Positions 1 through 8,510 of a stretch of DNA of 51,739 bases are shown piece by piece. The stretch is from positions 1 through 51,739 of the IMG/VR virus record IMGVR_UViG_3300020020_000042. One strand, given 5' to 3'. A model generated the notes under the pieces. That model was not told the DNA's origin. It saw only the letters and a program-made list of their open reading frames with translations, and ran no database searches. The DNA is from a virus. Each line of letters starts with the position of its first letter. The first letter of the stretch is position 1. The position numbers were made by a program, and so were the translations under genes.

Positions 1-223
1 CGCCTTTGTAGAGCATTACCGTGGTTGGAATGGTTTGACCAATATACTGCTCTGCGTTACTTGCGAAGACCTCTTCGATGACTAGCTTAAACTTCCAGTA
101 TGGATTGCCGAAGTTGTCGCCTGCCTTCTTAACTTCCTCAAGCGAAATATCTGCAATCCTGACCAAGTACTCGCCACTAGGGGGAAACTCAAATTCTTTA
201 GACTCTGCCTCTTTATCCGACAT
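1..223 (-). CDS. DUF669-like phage protein, partial (C-terminus outside window)
   Basis: An ATG at 223 opens a frame that runs off the left edge. The visible ~74 residues have an acidic start, then GEYLVRIADISLEE and a GNPYWKFKLVIEE stretch, the pattern of DUF669/SSB-like proteins encoded beside phage Sak4-type ATPases. It lies 24 bp downstream of the ATPase gene. The role, probably ssDNA handling with the ATPase, is inferred from family and context. Confidence 0.7.
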   Translation of the reverse strand, partial: MSDKEAESKEFEFPPSGEYLVRIADISLEEVKKAGDNFGNPYWKFKLVIEEVFASNAEQYIGQTIPTTVMLYKG

Positions 224-246
224 GTTGAGTTTAAAAGCCACGTGAC

Positions 247-981
247 TTAGCCTTCCTGGTAAACGTATTTGTAGATGTCCATCATGGTAGGATTTGCTAT
301 TAGCATTGGTAGATAGTTTGATCTGTCTTTGGCAATCGTTCCTGGAGTGTTACCAGTCTGTAAAATTCTAGTATTTACCTTCTCGACTTCCTCCATACCA
401 AGATAACAAACAATATCCAAGAATCCGCATACTTCGTCTGCTACCTTACCGTTGAGAGAAGGCTTCTTTCGAGAAAGACCCGATCTCTTGTCAACATCAA
501 CTCTAACCAACGCAGTGAATAGTGTATTAACACCTTCCAAGTCACGAAACGCCCTCACGTACTTCCTGACTTGTTCGATGTTAATGTTCCATTCCTTGAG
601 TTCCGGAACGTTAAGATCGTCACCGTCTTTGCGGATTCGCATGGTATAATCCATGCCAATTTTTTGCATTTCGGTTATACTGTCAAGTATAATCGTCTTA
701 TAGCCGTGGTCTGGATGTGTCTTCAGTCTGGTATAAACTTTTTTAAGTTTTTCCCATGTATCGATCCGGACACATTCAAGCTCGGGGTATATGTTCCTCA
801 GCGTGAGACTTCCGCCTTCAACATCCAACAGCAATGCTGGACAAAGTTCTGGAACTTCATGTACAGATCCTAGAAGTCTAGTTTTTCCTACTCCGCTTTC
901 GCCATATACCAGGAAATTGAATTTTGGTTCTTTGTCTTTTACTTGATAGACAGGCAAATCCGCAATAGTCTTGACTGACAC
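247..981 (-). CDS. Sak4-like RecA-fold ATPase (phage recombination)
   Basis: This 244-residue protein has a Walker A motif GESGVGKT at residues 27-34 and a hydrophobic Walker B strand TIILDS near 96-101, the layout of AAA_24/Sak4 NTPases. Sak4 proteins are single-domain RecA-like ATPases that assist single-strand annealing with a phage SSB. The neighbours fit: a DUF669-like protein downstream and a RecB/Cas4-like nuclease upstream. The exact substrate is not shown by sequence. Confidence 0.85.
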   Translation of the reverse strand: MSVKTIADLPVYQVKDKEPKFNFLVYGESGVGKTRLLGSVHEVPELCPALLLDVEGGSLTLRNIYPELECVRIDTWEKLKKVYTRLKTHPDHGYKTIILDSITEMQKIGMDYTMRIRKDGDDLNVPELKEWNINIEQVRKYVRAFRDLEGVNTLFTALVRVDVDKRSGLSRKKPSLNGKVADEVCGFLDIVCYLGMEEVEKVNTRILQTGNTPGTIAKDRSNYLPMLIANPTMMDIYKYVYQEG

Positions 982-1058
982 ATTGTCGCCTTTGTCCGTT
1001 GTGTTGTCACAGGTGTCAGTAGCCTATCACGGACAACCAGCTGAGTCCAGCACTACTT

Positions 1059-1361
1059 TTAGATAGATGGGGTTCTATCTTTGTACTCTTCGAAGGCTAA
1101 AACTCCTGTCAACATTGAAGAGTGCCTTTCTACTTCACCCTTCCAAAACGAATACGAATTGTATAAATTACTCAGTTCTTTGGACTTTTCTTTGACGTCA
1201 GTTACTCTGTCGAAAAAAGTCGTGACACTTAGACCTAGATTATTACTGTATATTCTTTCACGTTCAATAATCTCTTTGTTTAATTCATTCCACTTTAAGG
1301 ACATTTCAGTAGCCTTGTTGTATGATTTTATTAATTCCATATAAACTTCTTTGGGTGTCAT
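1059..1361 (-). CDS. hypothetical coiled-coil protein
   Basis: 100 residues, highly charged, with long helical stretches rich in E, K, L and S, likely a coiled coil. I do not recognise a family. The ATG overlaps the TGA of the upstream nuclease gene (ATGA at 1358-1361), so the two are translationally coupled. Confidence 0.65.
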   Translation of the reverse strand: MTPKEVYMELIKSYNKATEMSLKWNELNKEIIERERIYSNNLGLSVTTFFDRVTDVKEKSKELSNLYNSYSFWKGEVERHSSMLTGVLAFEEYKDRTPSI

Positions 1362-2536
1362 TGTCTATTCCCTATATACATAGATTCCAATGTGTATTTG
1401 TAGTCCTCGTTTCTGTTCTGTCCATCGCACGGTACGCGGTACATGCACGAATTACAACTAAATCTTGATGGTTGAGGATATACACGCGGGCTTTCCAGCA
1501 TGTCCTTTGCTTCATTAATTAAGTCTTGCCAGAAGTTCTCTATTTGTATTTCTGTCTTATATATCGTATGACGCTGATAGAACTTTGGTGCCATTTTGCT
1601 TTGAAGGAACTCAAGGTATTCATCATAGAATCCCATGTTGTAAGCACGAACATCTTCGGCCATGATAACATTGATAAAAGATTCATACTCCACTGGTTCG
1701 GTTTTATTGGTACTGAACAGCTTGCCTTTGTATTCGCGCTGAAGCTTCTTTGGCTTCTCCGGTACGGCCTTACGCTGCTCGTGGTAGATAAAGCCATCTA
1801 CTTGGCGTCCCAGCTTGCGAATCGCCACGGGGTAGCCTGCTACCTGGTCGTCTAGTTCGAGGAACGCAGCTTCGTCGTAATCATCCAGTATTCGAGATGT
1901 TGTTTTCCAATCGACACAAAGTATGCGTCCAATATCGTCCTTGAACAACGCATCTATCCGTCCACCAAAAGTGACGGGCAGACCTTCCCAGTTAACTCGC
2001 ACAGCAGAGTCAGTTCCCATGACTGCAATGACATCGTCGTGTTGGCTAGCCCAAGCAACCCATAGCTTCCAACAAGCGTCACACTTGCAAGTAAAACCCA
2101 GACTGACTTCGAATGGGATTTCTACTGCAAGTGGCGTAAGTCCGATGTCAATTTTAGGACTAATCTTGGTGGTATAATAACGCACCATGCTGATACCAAG
2201 CTTAAGTCGTTGTTGGTAGTCTTCTATTACTGAGTCTTCTGGAGTTCCATTAAGCTCAATATATCTTAAGTACTGGTCTTGAATCGTGTCTGTGAAAGCT
2301 TCAATAGCCAAATCGGATTGGTGTTCTCTATTGCCAAACCAACTATCTGGATCATACCAGGTTTCCATGGCGATGTGATAAGCAATACCGAACTCAAGTG
2401 GCTGAGCCGTGACTTTGGGATGGTAATTCTCACGATATGCCCAATTCCAGCGACGACGACAAGACCTAAAAGCTCGACGTTCAGAGGTATGAACAGAGTG
2501 AATAAGGTTTAGGTCAATATACTTCTGAACATCCAT
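1358..2536 (-). CDS. Cas4/RecB-type PD-(D/E)XK exonuclease with Fe-S cysteines
   Basis: 392 residues. The nuclease core reads GGRIDALFKDD...LCVDWKTTS (about residues 190-215), matching the D...(D/E)XK motif of PDDEXK_1/Cas4 nucleases. One Cys near the N-terminus (SCRRRWNWAY, ~27) and a C-terminal CNSCMYRVPC cluster (C-x2-C-x5-C) would hold a 4Fe-4S cluster as in Cas4 and AddB. Expected role is resecting DNA ends for the adjacent Sak4/SSB recombination system. Confidence 0.88.
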   Translation of the reverse strand: MDVQKYIDLNLIHSVHTSERRAFRSCRRRWNWAYRENYHPKVTAQPLEFGIAYHIAMETWYDPDSWFGNREHQSDLAIEAFTDTIQDQYLRYIELNGTPEDSVIEDYQQRLKLGISMVRYYTTKISPKIDIGLTPLAVEIPFEVSLGFTCKCDACWKLWVAWASQHDDVIAVMGTDSAVRVNWEGLPVTFGGRIDALFKDDIGRILCVDWKTTSRILDDYDEAAFLELDDQVAGYPVAIRKLGRQVDGFIYHEQRKAVPEKPKKLQREYKGKLFSTNKTEPVEYESFINVIMAEDVRAYNMGFYDEYLEFLQSKMAPKFYQRHTIYKTEIQIENFWQDLINEAKDMLESPRVYPQPSRFSCNSCMYRVPCDGQNRNEDYKYTLESMYIGNRQ

Positions 2537-2539
2537 TAA

Positions 2540-2839
2540 TTACTCCCCTAGTATGAGCTGTGAGCTTGAACATTCATACCAGGTAATAGAGTCCAGCTTA
2601 AACCTGCTGGCTATCTTGGACAATTCACGCATCAGATTTTCTTTCATGAATCCTTCTTCAGGAATTCCTATACACCAATGACAATTCATTAAAGGTGCAG
2701 TAGGCAAAGAATGTACCATAGTAGAATATTTTATGAGCGCATGCGATAATACTACGCTTTCTACAGACTTAATAACTTCTGCCCATATAGTCTGACACAA
2801 TTTGTCGTCAGGATTGTCAACACTAATCCATACAATCAA
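2540..2839 (-). CDS. hypothetical protein
   Basis: 99 residues, no recognised motif. It starts with a hydrophobic strand (MIVWISVDNP) and contains five Cys residues scattered rather than paired. It lies 3 bp from the nuclease start and 8 bp from the ribbon-helix-helix gene, so it belongs to the same transcript. Confidence 0.65.
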   Translation of the reverse strand: MIVWISVDNPDDKLCQTIWAEVIKSVESVVLSHALIKYSTMVHSLPTAPLMNCHWCIGIPEEGFMKENLMRELSKIASRFKLDSITWYECSSSQLILGE

Positions 2840-2847
2840 CGATCCTC

Positions 2848-3075
2848 CTAAAGGAATCTGATTATTTCTTCTCGTCCATCAGGGTACCTAAGTGCTATTT
2901 TAGCATCGTTTTCCTTTGCTTCAATTAAAATATCGTAGGCCCTCAGTCCTCGAATCATTACATCGGTCTTGTTTTGTTCAGTTCTTTCAGAAAGGTTAGT
3001 TAAAAGTTTGGAATCATTAGGGCCTATGTTAATCGTTATTCTGTTCGGATTGCTCTGGTCGCTCATATTTTCCAT
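2848..3075 (-). CDS. ribbon-helix-helix (CopG/Arc-like) DNA-binding protein
   Basis: 75 residues. A short basic/polar lead, a beta strand RITINIGPND (~12-21), then two helices (LLTNLSERTEQNKTDVMIRGLRAYDIL) with the turn expected of RHH repressors. RHH proteins bind DNA as dimers through the N-terminal strand. The start may be M1 or M4. It overlaps the upstream gene by 47 bp. Target unknown. Confidence 0.7.
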   Translation of the reverse strand: MENMSDQSNPNRITINIGPNDSKLLTNLSERTEQNKTDVMIRGLRAYDILIEAKENDAKIALRYPDGREEIIRFL

Positions 3076-3409
3076 CCATTCTCGGATAGAGATGTATGTA
3101 TAGGTCTGAGTCTAGACCCCTTTTATTTTCATTCCAAGGAATCCATTCACCACTTTTTAGTCCATAAAGTCTTACTAATGCACTAACACCAATATAATGT
3201 CGATCGCCATCGCTAAGAGAAGTCACCCAACCAGGATGAATGGCAAACTTTGCCTTTTCTCCCTTTTTGGCTCGGCTCGCCTTACAAGGGTCGCAGTAAG
3301 AAATAAAGTCGTAGGGCTTGTCTGCCATTCTTTGATTTTCATATTCAGTTAGCGTCTTTATTATCCTACCACAATCTTCACATTCCAGTACTTTGGTTAC
3401 TTCATACAT
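3029..3409 (-). CDS. zinc-ribbon-containing phage protein
   Basis: 126 residues. N-terminal CEDCG and a second CDPC pair (about residues 10-45) would form a zinc ribbon. The C-terminal part (YIGVSALVRLYGLKSGEWIPW) is a pattern seen in unannotated actinophage proteins. Its start codon lies 2 bp from the mature end of tRNA-Gln, so tRNA processing would leave an almost leaderless mRNA 5' end. Confidence 0.72.
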   Translation of the reverse strand: MYEVTKVLECEDCGRIIKTLTEYENQRMADKPYDFISYCDPCKASRAKKGEKAKFAIHPGWVTSLSDGDRHYIGVSALVRLYGLKSGEWIPWNENKRGLDSDLYIHLYPRMDGKYERPEQSEQNND

Positions 3410-3410
3410 G

Positions 3411-3481
3411 CTGGAGTATTAGGGTTCGAACCTAAACTGCCTGCTCCAAAGGCAAGCGTGCTGCCATTACACTATACTCCA
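3411..3481 (-). tRNA. tRNA-Gln (anticodon TTG)
   Basis: Cloverleaf on the minus strand: acceptor TGGAGTA/TACTCCA, D arm GTGT-AATGGCA-GCAC, anticodon loop CTTTGGA (TTG, reads CAA), T arm with GGTTCGAACC. CCA is not encoded. The codon is rare in high-GC hosts, which suits a lower-GC phage. Confidence 0.92.
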
Positions 3482-3489
3482 CTACTAAA

Positions 3490-3619
3490 GAGGAGGCACC
3501 TCTTGAACCCAATCGTATCATTGGGATTGTAGCGTCGCTGGAAATCGACCCGTTCACTACAAAAATCAATCAGCAAAATCTGATCCGGGGGTGAGCCGCA
3601 ATGATAAAGGTGCCTCCTC
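3490..3619 (-). ncRNA. structured RNA element closed by a 12-bp perfect stem
   Basis: GAGGAGGCACCT (3490-3501) is perfectly complementary to 3608-3619. Inside are separate hairpins: CCCAAT/ATTGGG, GTCG/CGAC within GTAG/CTAC, and AATCAG/CTGATC. The element sits 8 bp upstream of tRNA-Gln in transcription direction. It lacks a tRNA T arm and tmRNA features. A second inverted repeat (ATAAGAAC...GTTCTTAT, 3628-3682) precedes it. Function unknown; a processed small RNA or RNase III substrate is plausible. Confidence 0.5.
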
Positions 3620-3706
3620 CATCGGTGATAAGAACCACGATGAACAGTGAGTGCCCGATCAGCCCAACACCCTAGTTCTTATTCTTACCTGGCTGCCCAG
3701 ACCAAC

Positions 3707-3853
3707 TTATTGTCCTATAAGTTTAATAGCTATGAAACCTAATATGTAATTCAGTATAATCAGTATTATTAATACTATAAACGCTTTTTTATCGTTAGAC
3801 TGCCTATTAAACCATCTTAGGCCAGCACCAGGTCCCCGGCGGAATTTGTCCAT
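3707..3853 (-). CDS. small single-pass membrane protein
   Basis: 48 codons starting at ATG 3853 inside the end of the upstream gene. A basic N-terminus is followed by one strongly hydrophobic helix (KAFIVLIILIILNYILGFIA) and a short tail. The RBS is weak; translation may couple to the upstream gene. A short length but a clear membrane helix supports a real gene. Function unknown. Confidence 0.5.
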   Translation of the reverse strand: MDKFRRGPGAGLRWFNRQSNDKKAFIVLIILIILNYILGFIAIKLIGQ

Positions 3854-4214
3854 TTTCTTGTGGATCTCCATGTGGAACATTGAATTCCTCGAAGTGGCCT
3901 CGCGTTCCAGGAGTTATCACATGAAGATGGACGTGCATTTCCGTATCCAAGTCGGAAATATGTCCGTCAATGACATTCTGGTTGTCAAGCTCTTCGAGCG
4001 TGCAGGAAACAATAGCAGCGCGCATTGCTTGCACGCCTTCTTTACCTCGATAGTGAACAATACTACCAAGCGTAGGAATATGCACGGTATCTCCCCCAAA
4101 GACGTCTACTATGTTTTGGATGGACTCAATGACAGACAACAGCTTGTCTTTGGTTATGTCATCCAACTTCACTTCAAACCTAATATTTAACGGAACAATA
4201 GGTGCCATTAGCAT
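3807..4214 (-). CDS. hypothetical protein
   Basis: 135 residues, His-rich near residues 92-100 (EMHVHLHVI), no recognised family. Starts inside the last codons of the MazG-like gene (7 bp overlap), so it is in the same operon. Confidence 0.65.
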   Translation of the reverse strand: MLMAPIVPLNIRFEVKLDDITKDKLLSVIESIQNIVDVFGGDTVHIPTLGSIVHYRGKEGVQAMRAAIVSCTLEELDNQNVIDGHISDLDTEMHVHLHVITPGTRGHFEEFNVPHGDPQENGQIPPGTWCWPKMV

Positions 4215-4540
4215 TTCCTACCGTGCATGTGTGGCCTAGTTTTATTGTACTCGTGCTTGATTCGAATGGCTTCTTCGATGTCTATGTTCCACTCTACGCA
4301 AGCTTCAAGCGTACGAATGATGATATCGGCCATCTCGATCGAAAATCCCATAGGCTTTGGTCCAGCATAGTATATCTCATTGAACCCAAAGCCTTCTCGG
4401 TACTCTTCTCCTGCCTCAGCAGCTTCGGACATAATGAGGAACAGAACTTGTAGTGGGTCTCTATGCTTGTCACAGAATCCCTTTGATTTGGCTACGTCAT
4501 GGAAATCTTTACCCATTTCATTAAGACTCATCTTCACCAC
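4208..4540 (-). CDS. MazG-like nucleotide pyrophosphohydrolase
   Basis: 110 residues. Helical protein with EAAEAGEEYREG (~39-50) and a later EMADIIIRTLEAC (~69-81), the paired acidic motifs (ExxE...ExxD) that bind Mg2+ in all-alpha NTP pyrophosphatases. These enzymes hydrolyse (d)NTPs to NMP and PPi. In phages they may clean nucleotide pools or lower alarmones; which applies here is unknown. Overlaps its upstream neighbour by 7 bp. Confidence 0.8.
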   Translation of the reverse strand: MVKMSLNEMGKDFHDVAKSKGFCDKHRDPLQVLFLIMSEAAEAGEEYREGFGFNEIYYAGPKPMGFSIEMADIIIRTLEACVEWNIDIEEAIRIKHEYNKTRPHMHGRKC

Positions 4541-5241
4541 GTCAATTCTTTAATCTTCTGAACATCTTCTTTGAACTTGGGTCCAGCATGCCATTCTCTA
4601 AAAGCATCAAGGTCTAGGTCGATGGTGGACGTTCCGTCCAAATAAGTCTGGTCTATTTCCGATTTCTGCATTATGGGATGTAGATGCTCGATGGTTACCA
4701 ATGGGTTGTACTTTATTCGGTCTGCTGCGTTACCTAGTTCCATTATGGCACTGTCCACATACATGTGTCTACACTGTGGCAGCATCATCCAGCCCAGAGC
4801 ATCGACTACTTCCGCAGAAACCATCCATGAAGTACAAAGACCGGAACCATTTATCTGGTCATCACCGAAAGAAAAGCCTGGTCCATCTAGAGAATGAATG
4901 CTGTTAATTAATGCCAGGTCCCAAAGGTCTGTTTGTACTTCATGATCATCGCCCATGGAGACAAGGAAGGTTCCCTTTATACCAAAGTTAGCTATAGCAG
5001 CTCCGGCCAGCATATTAGTCCAGCCGGAAAGGGAATCTCTTGGACCACTAAACATCAACAAGTTCCTATGGAGTTTAGTTAATTCTTGATACTCGTCATT
5101 CTTTGGATCATCCTTGTCTACTCCAGCTATGACTAAAATTCCGCCCACGGACAATGACGCAGCGGAGATAATCATTCGGTTAAGACGTTCGGGACGGCCT
5201 CTGGATGGGACCAGGATTATCGTTCTCGTTATCTGAGACAT
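4534..5241 (-). CDS. glycosyltransferase-like protein (GT-A fold)
   Basis: 235 residues. The N-terminus TIILVPSRGRPERLNRMI matches the nucleotide-sugar-binding start of phage GT2-type enzymes, and GDDHE (~97-101) stands where the metal-binding DxD motif is expected. Possible substrates are modified phage DNA bases or host surface sugars; the sequence does not decide. Its 5' end overlaps the upstream gene by 62 bp. Confidence 0.7.
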   Translation of the reverse strand: MSQITRTIILVPSRGRPERLNRMIISAASLSVGGILVIAGVDKDDPKNDEYQELTKLHRNLLMFSGPRDSLSGWTNMLAGAAIANFGIKGTFLVSMGDDHEVQTDLWDLALINSIHSLDGPGFSFGDDQINGSGLCTSWMVSAEVVDALGWMMLPQCRHMYVDSAIMELGNAADRIKYNPLVTIEHLHPIMQKSEIDQTYLDGTSTIDLDLDAFREWHAGPKFKEDVQKIKELTW

Positions 5242-5602
5242 CTTCTCCCAATTCTTGAAGCTCCGTCAGCATGATTTGCTTCTCTTGATCAAGCTTCTTT
5301 AAGTCTATCTTATGGTACTCTGCCAGCAAATCAGGGATCGACTTGTTGATGGGTGACCAACCTTCTACCGTTGTTGAGCTGGTGTATTCATGTGTGCCAT
5401 GACAAGTAATACAATCGCAATTGAGTGTCGATATTTTAGTAAAGTGAACACATCTCCAGCATTGTTTTTGTTCCTGTTCTTGATGAATTTTCCATACCAT
5501 CAGGTTGATTCCTTGGCTAGCCAGCCAGTCAAGCAATTCACCTTGAGCTTGGCTTTCGTCCTTGATAGCCTTCAACTTGTCGTGCTCTGGATATTCAGCC
5601 AT
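5180..5602 (-). CDS. hypothetical protein with central zinc-type cysteines
   Basis: 140 residues. An N-terminal helix (LKAIKDESQAQGELLDWL), a Cys-rich centre (CWRC...CDCITCH) and a C-terminal EYHKIDLKKLDQEKQIML stretch. I recognise this arrangement from conserved actinophage proteins without assigned function. The 62-bp overlap with the glycosyltransferase gene is long for this genome. Confidence 0.7.
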   Translation of the reverse strand: MAEYPEHDKLKAIKDESQAQGELLDWLASQGINLMVWKIHQEQEQKQCWRCVHFTKISTLNCDCITCHGTHEYTSSTTVEGWSPINKSIPDLLAEYHKIDLKKLDQEKQIMLTELQELGEDVSDNENDNPGPIQRPSRTS

Positions 5603-5730
5603 CAGAAAATTTTATGTCCCTTCTTGTGGAATATGGTGATTACTTTATTTGCGCTCATCTTGAACCAGTCCTGAAGCAACTCGAAGAATACAGGAGTGTC
5701 GTTTAGCTCATTACATTTTTCACAGTTCAT
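5602..5730 (-). CDS. small protein with CxxC
   Basis: 42 residues starting MNCEKCNELND. Its TGA overlaps the next ATG (TGATG, 5600-5604), and its own ATG overlaps the upstream TGA (ATGA, 5727-5730). Coupling at both ends supports expression. Function unknown. Confidence 0.55.
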   Translation of the reverse strand: MNCEKCNELNDTPVFFELLQDWFKMSANKVITIFHKKGHKIF

Positions 5731-5915
5731 TTATAAGGCTCCATCATTATATTTTTTCTCGGTGAAAGTTCTCTTATTACTTGGAATTTTTTTATCATCT
5801 CAGATACTATGGGACCAACTTCTTTATATCCTAATCGTGAATTATGGGCACCATAAAGTATCAGTGCTTCCTCTATCATATCTAATTCTTCTTCATTCAA
5901 TCTGGCTTTTGTCAT
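5727..5915 (-). CDS. small acidic helical protein
   Basis: 62 residues with start MTKARLNEEELDM at 5915, preferred over an upstream start at 5978 because GGAG lies about 12 nt before this ATG and the overlap with the upstream gene drops to 23 bp. Helical, unrecognised. Confidence 0.6.
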   Translation of the reverse strand: MTKARLNEEELDMIEEALILYGAHNSRLGYKEVGPIVSEMIKKFQVIRELSPRKNIMMEPYK

Positions 5916-6324
5916 GATCTTTCGTTTCTCCGTGTGTTGGACAATGTGCGCTTTGGCACGTGATGATACCGACACCAACGTCTACCTCACAACAAGGAGT
6001 ATTGCAGGTGCATATTGGCTCTATTTGAGGAGGCAAGTTCACACAATACTCACAAAGTTGATGTCCACAGTCATCGCATGTTGCTCCGTCTGCTGGAATA
6101 TGTCCTTCTCTGTCCAAGCTAGCGCAGAAACAACACAGATTGCACAATGGCATGCCCATCCGAGCAAATTCCATGTCCTTGCAGATATAACAGCCTTCGC
6201 GATATACCTTTGGGGTTGATTCGTGTCCAGTGTAAAGCATGTCATACGCAGGATCGTTAGGATTCTGATGTAGTCTAGGTGTTCCGTGTCGGGAGCTTGT
6301 TCGCATCCACTCTTGATAATTCAC
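5893..6324 (-). CDS. Cys/His-rich zinc-binding protein (RING-like spacing)
   Basis: 143 residues with about 18 cysteines: CYICKD, CNLCCFCAS, CDDCGHQLCEYC, CTCNTPCC and CPTHG. Spacing suggests two or more zinc sites of treble-clef/RING type. Start is GTG at 6324, overlapping the upstream TAG (TAGTG). Could bind nucleic acid or act as a scaffold; no enzymatic motif seen. Confidence 0.68.
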   Translation of the reverse strand: MNYQEWMRTSSRHGTPRLHQNPNDPAYDMLYTGHESTPKVYREGCYICKDMEFARMGMPLCNLCCFCASLDREGHIPADGATCDDCGHQLCEYCVNLPPQIEPICTCNTPCCEVDVGVGIITCQSAHCPTHGETKDHDKSQIE

Positions 6325-6482
6325 TAGTCTGCCCTTCCGGGCGGTCCACTTCCACCCAGATTGTATCTAGTTTTTATTACTTGATTTATGACTATTTGAC
6401 TGACTTTTTCTAGATTAGGATCTTCTAAGATGAGTAGATCCTTAAGCATGATGTCTGATGCATCTACTAGTTCAGTATCCAT
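6324..6482 (-). CDS. small hypothetical protein
   Basis: 52 residues (MDTELVDASDIML...). GAGG stands 6 nt before the ATG at 6482. Overlaps the end of the next upstream gene and couples to the downstream zinc protein through TAGTG. Confidence 0.55.
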   Translation of the reverse strand: MDTELVDASDIMLKDLLILEDPNLEKVSQIVINQVIKTRYNLGGSGPPGRAD

Positions 6483-6621
6483 CAGTCCTCACTTTGCATG
6501 TATGAGAATCTTCGCTGCATGCGAGATTCTTTGCCATCCTAAATGACGTAGGATTACTTTGCCACCCACAGCGAACACAATAAACCACCCGCCATGAGTT
6601 GCCGCCATGAGTTGCCGACAC
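6472..6621 (-). CDS. small zinc-ribbon protein
   Basis: 49 residues from GTG 6621 with AGGA just upstream. YCVRCGW and CSEDSHTC give two Cys pairs for one zinc. The coding start is crossed by a 13-bp direct tandem repeat (6591-6603 and 6604-6616); the repeat length is not a multiple of three, so a unit gain or loss would change the N-terminus or the frame. Confidence 0.5.
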   Translation of the reverse strand: MSATHGGNSWRVVYCVRCGWQSNPTSFRMAKNLACSEDSHTCKVRTDGY

Positions 6622-6676
6622 CTGTTCCTGCGGTCTGAACCGTCATTCCTGGTGCTAATTTGTTCTTCACTTCTTC

Positions 6677-6886
6677 CTACTCCACCGTACGCTTGGTAAT
6701 TTTTTCGGCGTGTCGATACATCACTGCATCGACGGAACCTTCATCGTCCCTACCGTCAGTAAACGTGATAATGGTGCCGCGTTCTCCTATTGCACCAGCC
6801 ATAGTTATCGCGGCATGAGAACAGACATAAGTGTCGTTGCAGATCGTGCCATTTACGATGTATATAACATGAACCATATAAGTCAT
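6677..6886 (-). CDS. hypothetical protein
   Basis: 69 residues, mixed alpha/beta composition (VHVIYIVNGTICNDTYVC...), no known motif. Lies 54 bp downstream of the helicase start side and belongs to the same minus-strand series. Confidence 0.55.
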   Translation of the reverse strand: MTYMVHVIYIVNGTICNDTYVCSHAAITMAGAIGERGTIITFTDGRDDEGSVDAVMYRHAEKITKRTVE

Positions 6887-6940
6887 CTTTTTACCTATAT
6901 TCGGCCCATCAAGCTGTCATTCCCGGTGATAATTTGTTTT

Positions 6941-8510
6941 TCATAGTTCTCCCAATAGCTTTTTGATTACTTGCCAATCCAAAGCTATGCCCAAGTTTCT
7001 TTCCTCATCTATGCTGTCTTCGGTAACAAAATCTATTACGTGAACAGCGTTCTTCTGGCCAATGCGGTGGGCGCGGTCGATGGCCTGATCGTTGAGTGCC
7101 TCTGCCCACTCACGGTTGAGCAGGCCGACCGTGGATGACGCGGTCAGGGTAAGGCCCTGGCCACCGGCCTTGATGCTGCCAGCGAAGACCCTTAGCTTAC
7201 CATTTTGGAAGTCCTCAACTACCTTGTCCCGGTTTTCTTTGGAAACTGAGCCTGTATACAAGCCACAACTGATGCCCATTTTTTCACAACGATCGGCAAT
7301 CAATTTAGCCATCTGTGCGAATTGACTAAAGAGAATGATTGGTTCTTCAGACTCTAGGATCTTTTCAATAGCAGCATCCACTTTGCAACTGGGCTCAGAC
7401 AGTTGAACGTACTCATATGGATGGCCGACACACTTGACTCGCTTCAAGTCTTCGCAATCGCTTTCGAATTCTGGAGCATCATGGTTCGAATCTTCCTCGT
7501 ACAGCTGGAAGTGTTCATCCAATTTAGCCTCATATTCGGCATACAAAGGAGCACAAATTGAGCATTCATCTACGTGGTCTTGTGCACATGAACGACAGTT
7601 CCTGTACTTTTTTGTTGTCTTAATTATCTCGGCATATGCTGAGGCGAACTGTTGAAGTCGAGTGAGCTGAGCGAGGACCACTGGTGCATTGATTGGCTCA
7701 TCTTCATGCTCGCCCACCCAGGACAGCATGTCTTTTTTCATTTGATTGTATGCTTTTTCTTGCTTAGGATGCATTTTTGTTTTTATTGTGCTGTAATACT
7801 TGTCTGGCAGATCCTTAACAACGTCTTCCTTCTTTACTCTGCTGTAGAATCCAGCTATGATATCTTGTAGTTCTTCCTCGTTCTCGACTCCGATTATTGT
7901 TCGATATCCATCGTACTCAATCCACTTGATATAGCGCTTGAAGTAGGCCCAATAACTTGTCCAGTATTTCGGATATAGCCAATTAAGGATCGACCACAGA
8001 TCGTCAGGCTTGTTGAAGACTGGTGTGCCAGAAAGTCCAGTTTTATAGAAAGCAGGTATCTTCTTTACTGCTTTGGACTGAGAAGATTTTCTATCTTGTA
8101 GTGCATGTACTTCGTCACAGATAATATGAAACCACGGATACCTACCTACGTCTGGCTCTAGCCGAACGGCCGCATAATGCATGATAAAGACATCGTAGCC
8201 GACATCGTAGGCATTACGGAAGGTGGCATCCATGGCTTCCATGAATGGTTTTCTGTTTTTATTGTTAACATGAATTACATTAAGGTGTGGAGCCCAAGCC
8301 CTAAGATGTTTGACCCAAGTGTCAATAACCGACAATGGACAGATTATTAGTGTCTTTGCTGGGTTATCGAAGCTTGATCTTCTTAGTTTGTCTAAGGCGA
8401 TTGCTGTAACCGTTTTTCCTTCAACCTGTGCCCATATCATGAGCAATAAGAGCACCGCGCTTACTTTCTAGTCTATCTACGGTTTCTTGTTGAAAATCAA
8501 AGAGCAACAT
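6941..8510 (-). CDS. SNF2-family helicase, reading frame broken in motif I
   Basis: The true start is ATG 8510 with a perfect GGAGGT upstream. It reads LIAHDMGTG, then TGA at 8421-8423. In the +1 frame the protein continues EGKTVTAIAL and runs uninterrupted to 6941. Motif II (DEVH), SGTPVFN and the C-terminal GQGLTLT...DRAHRIGQ motif VI are intact, with a Cys-rich insertion (~280-310). SNF2 proteins are dsDNA translocases. About seven extra nt sit where GTGKT is expected, so the P-loop is disrupted unless frame-shifting or sequence error repairs it. Confidence 0.8.

Noticed and set aside
3490-3619. tmRNA
   Set aside because: No tRNA-like T arm, no tag ORF, too short.
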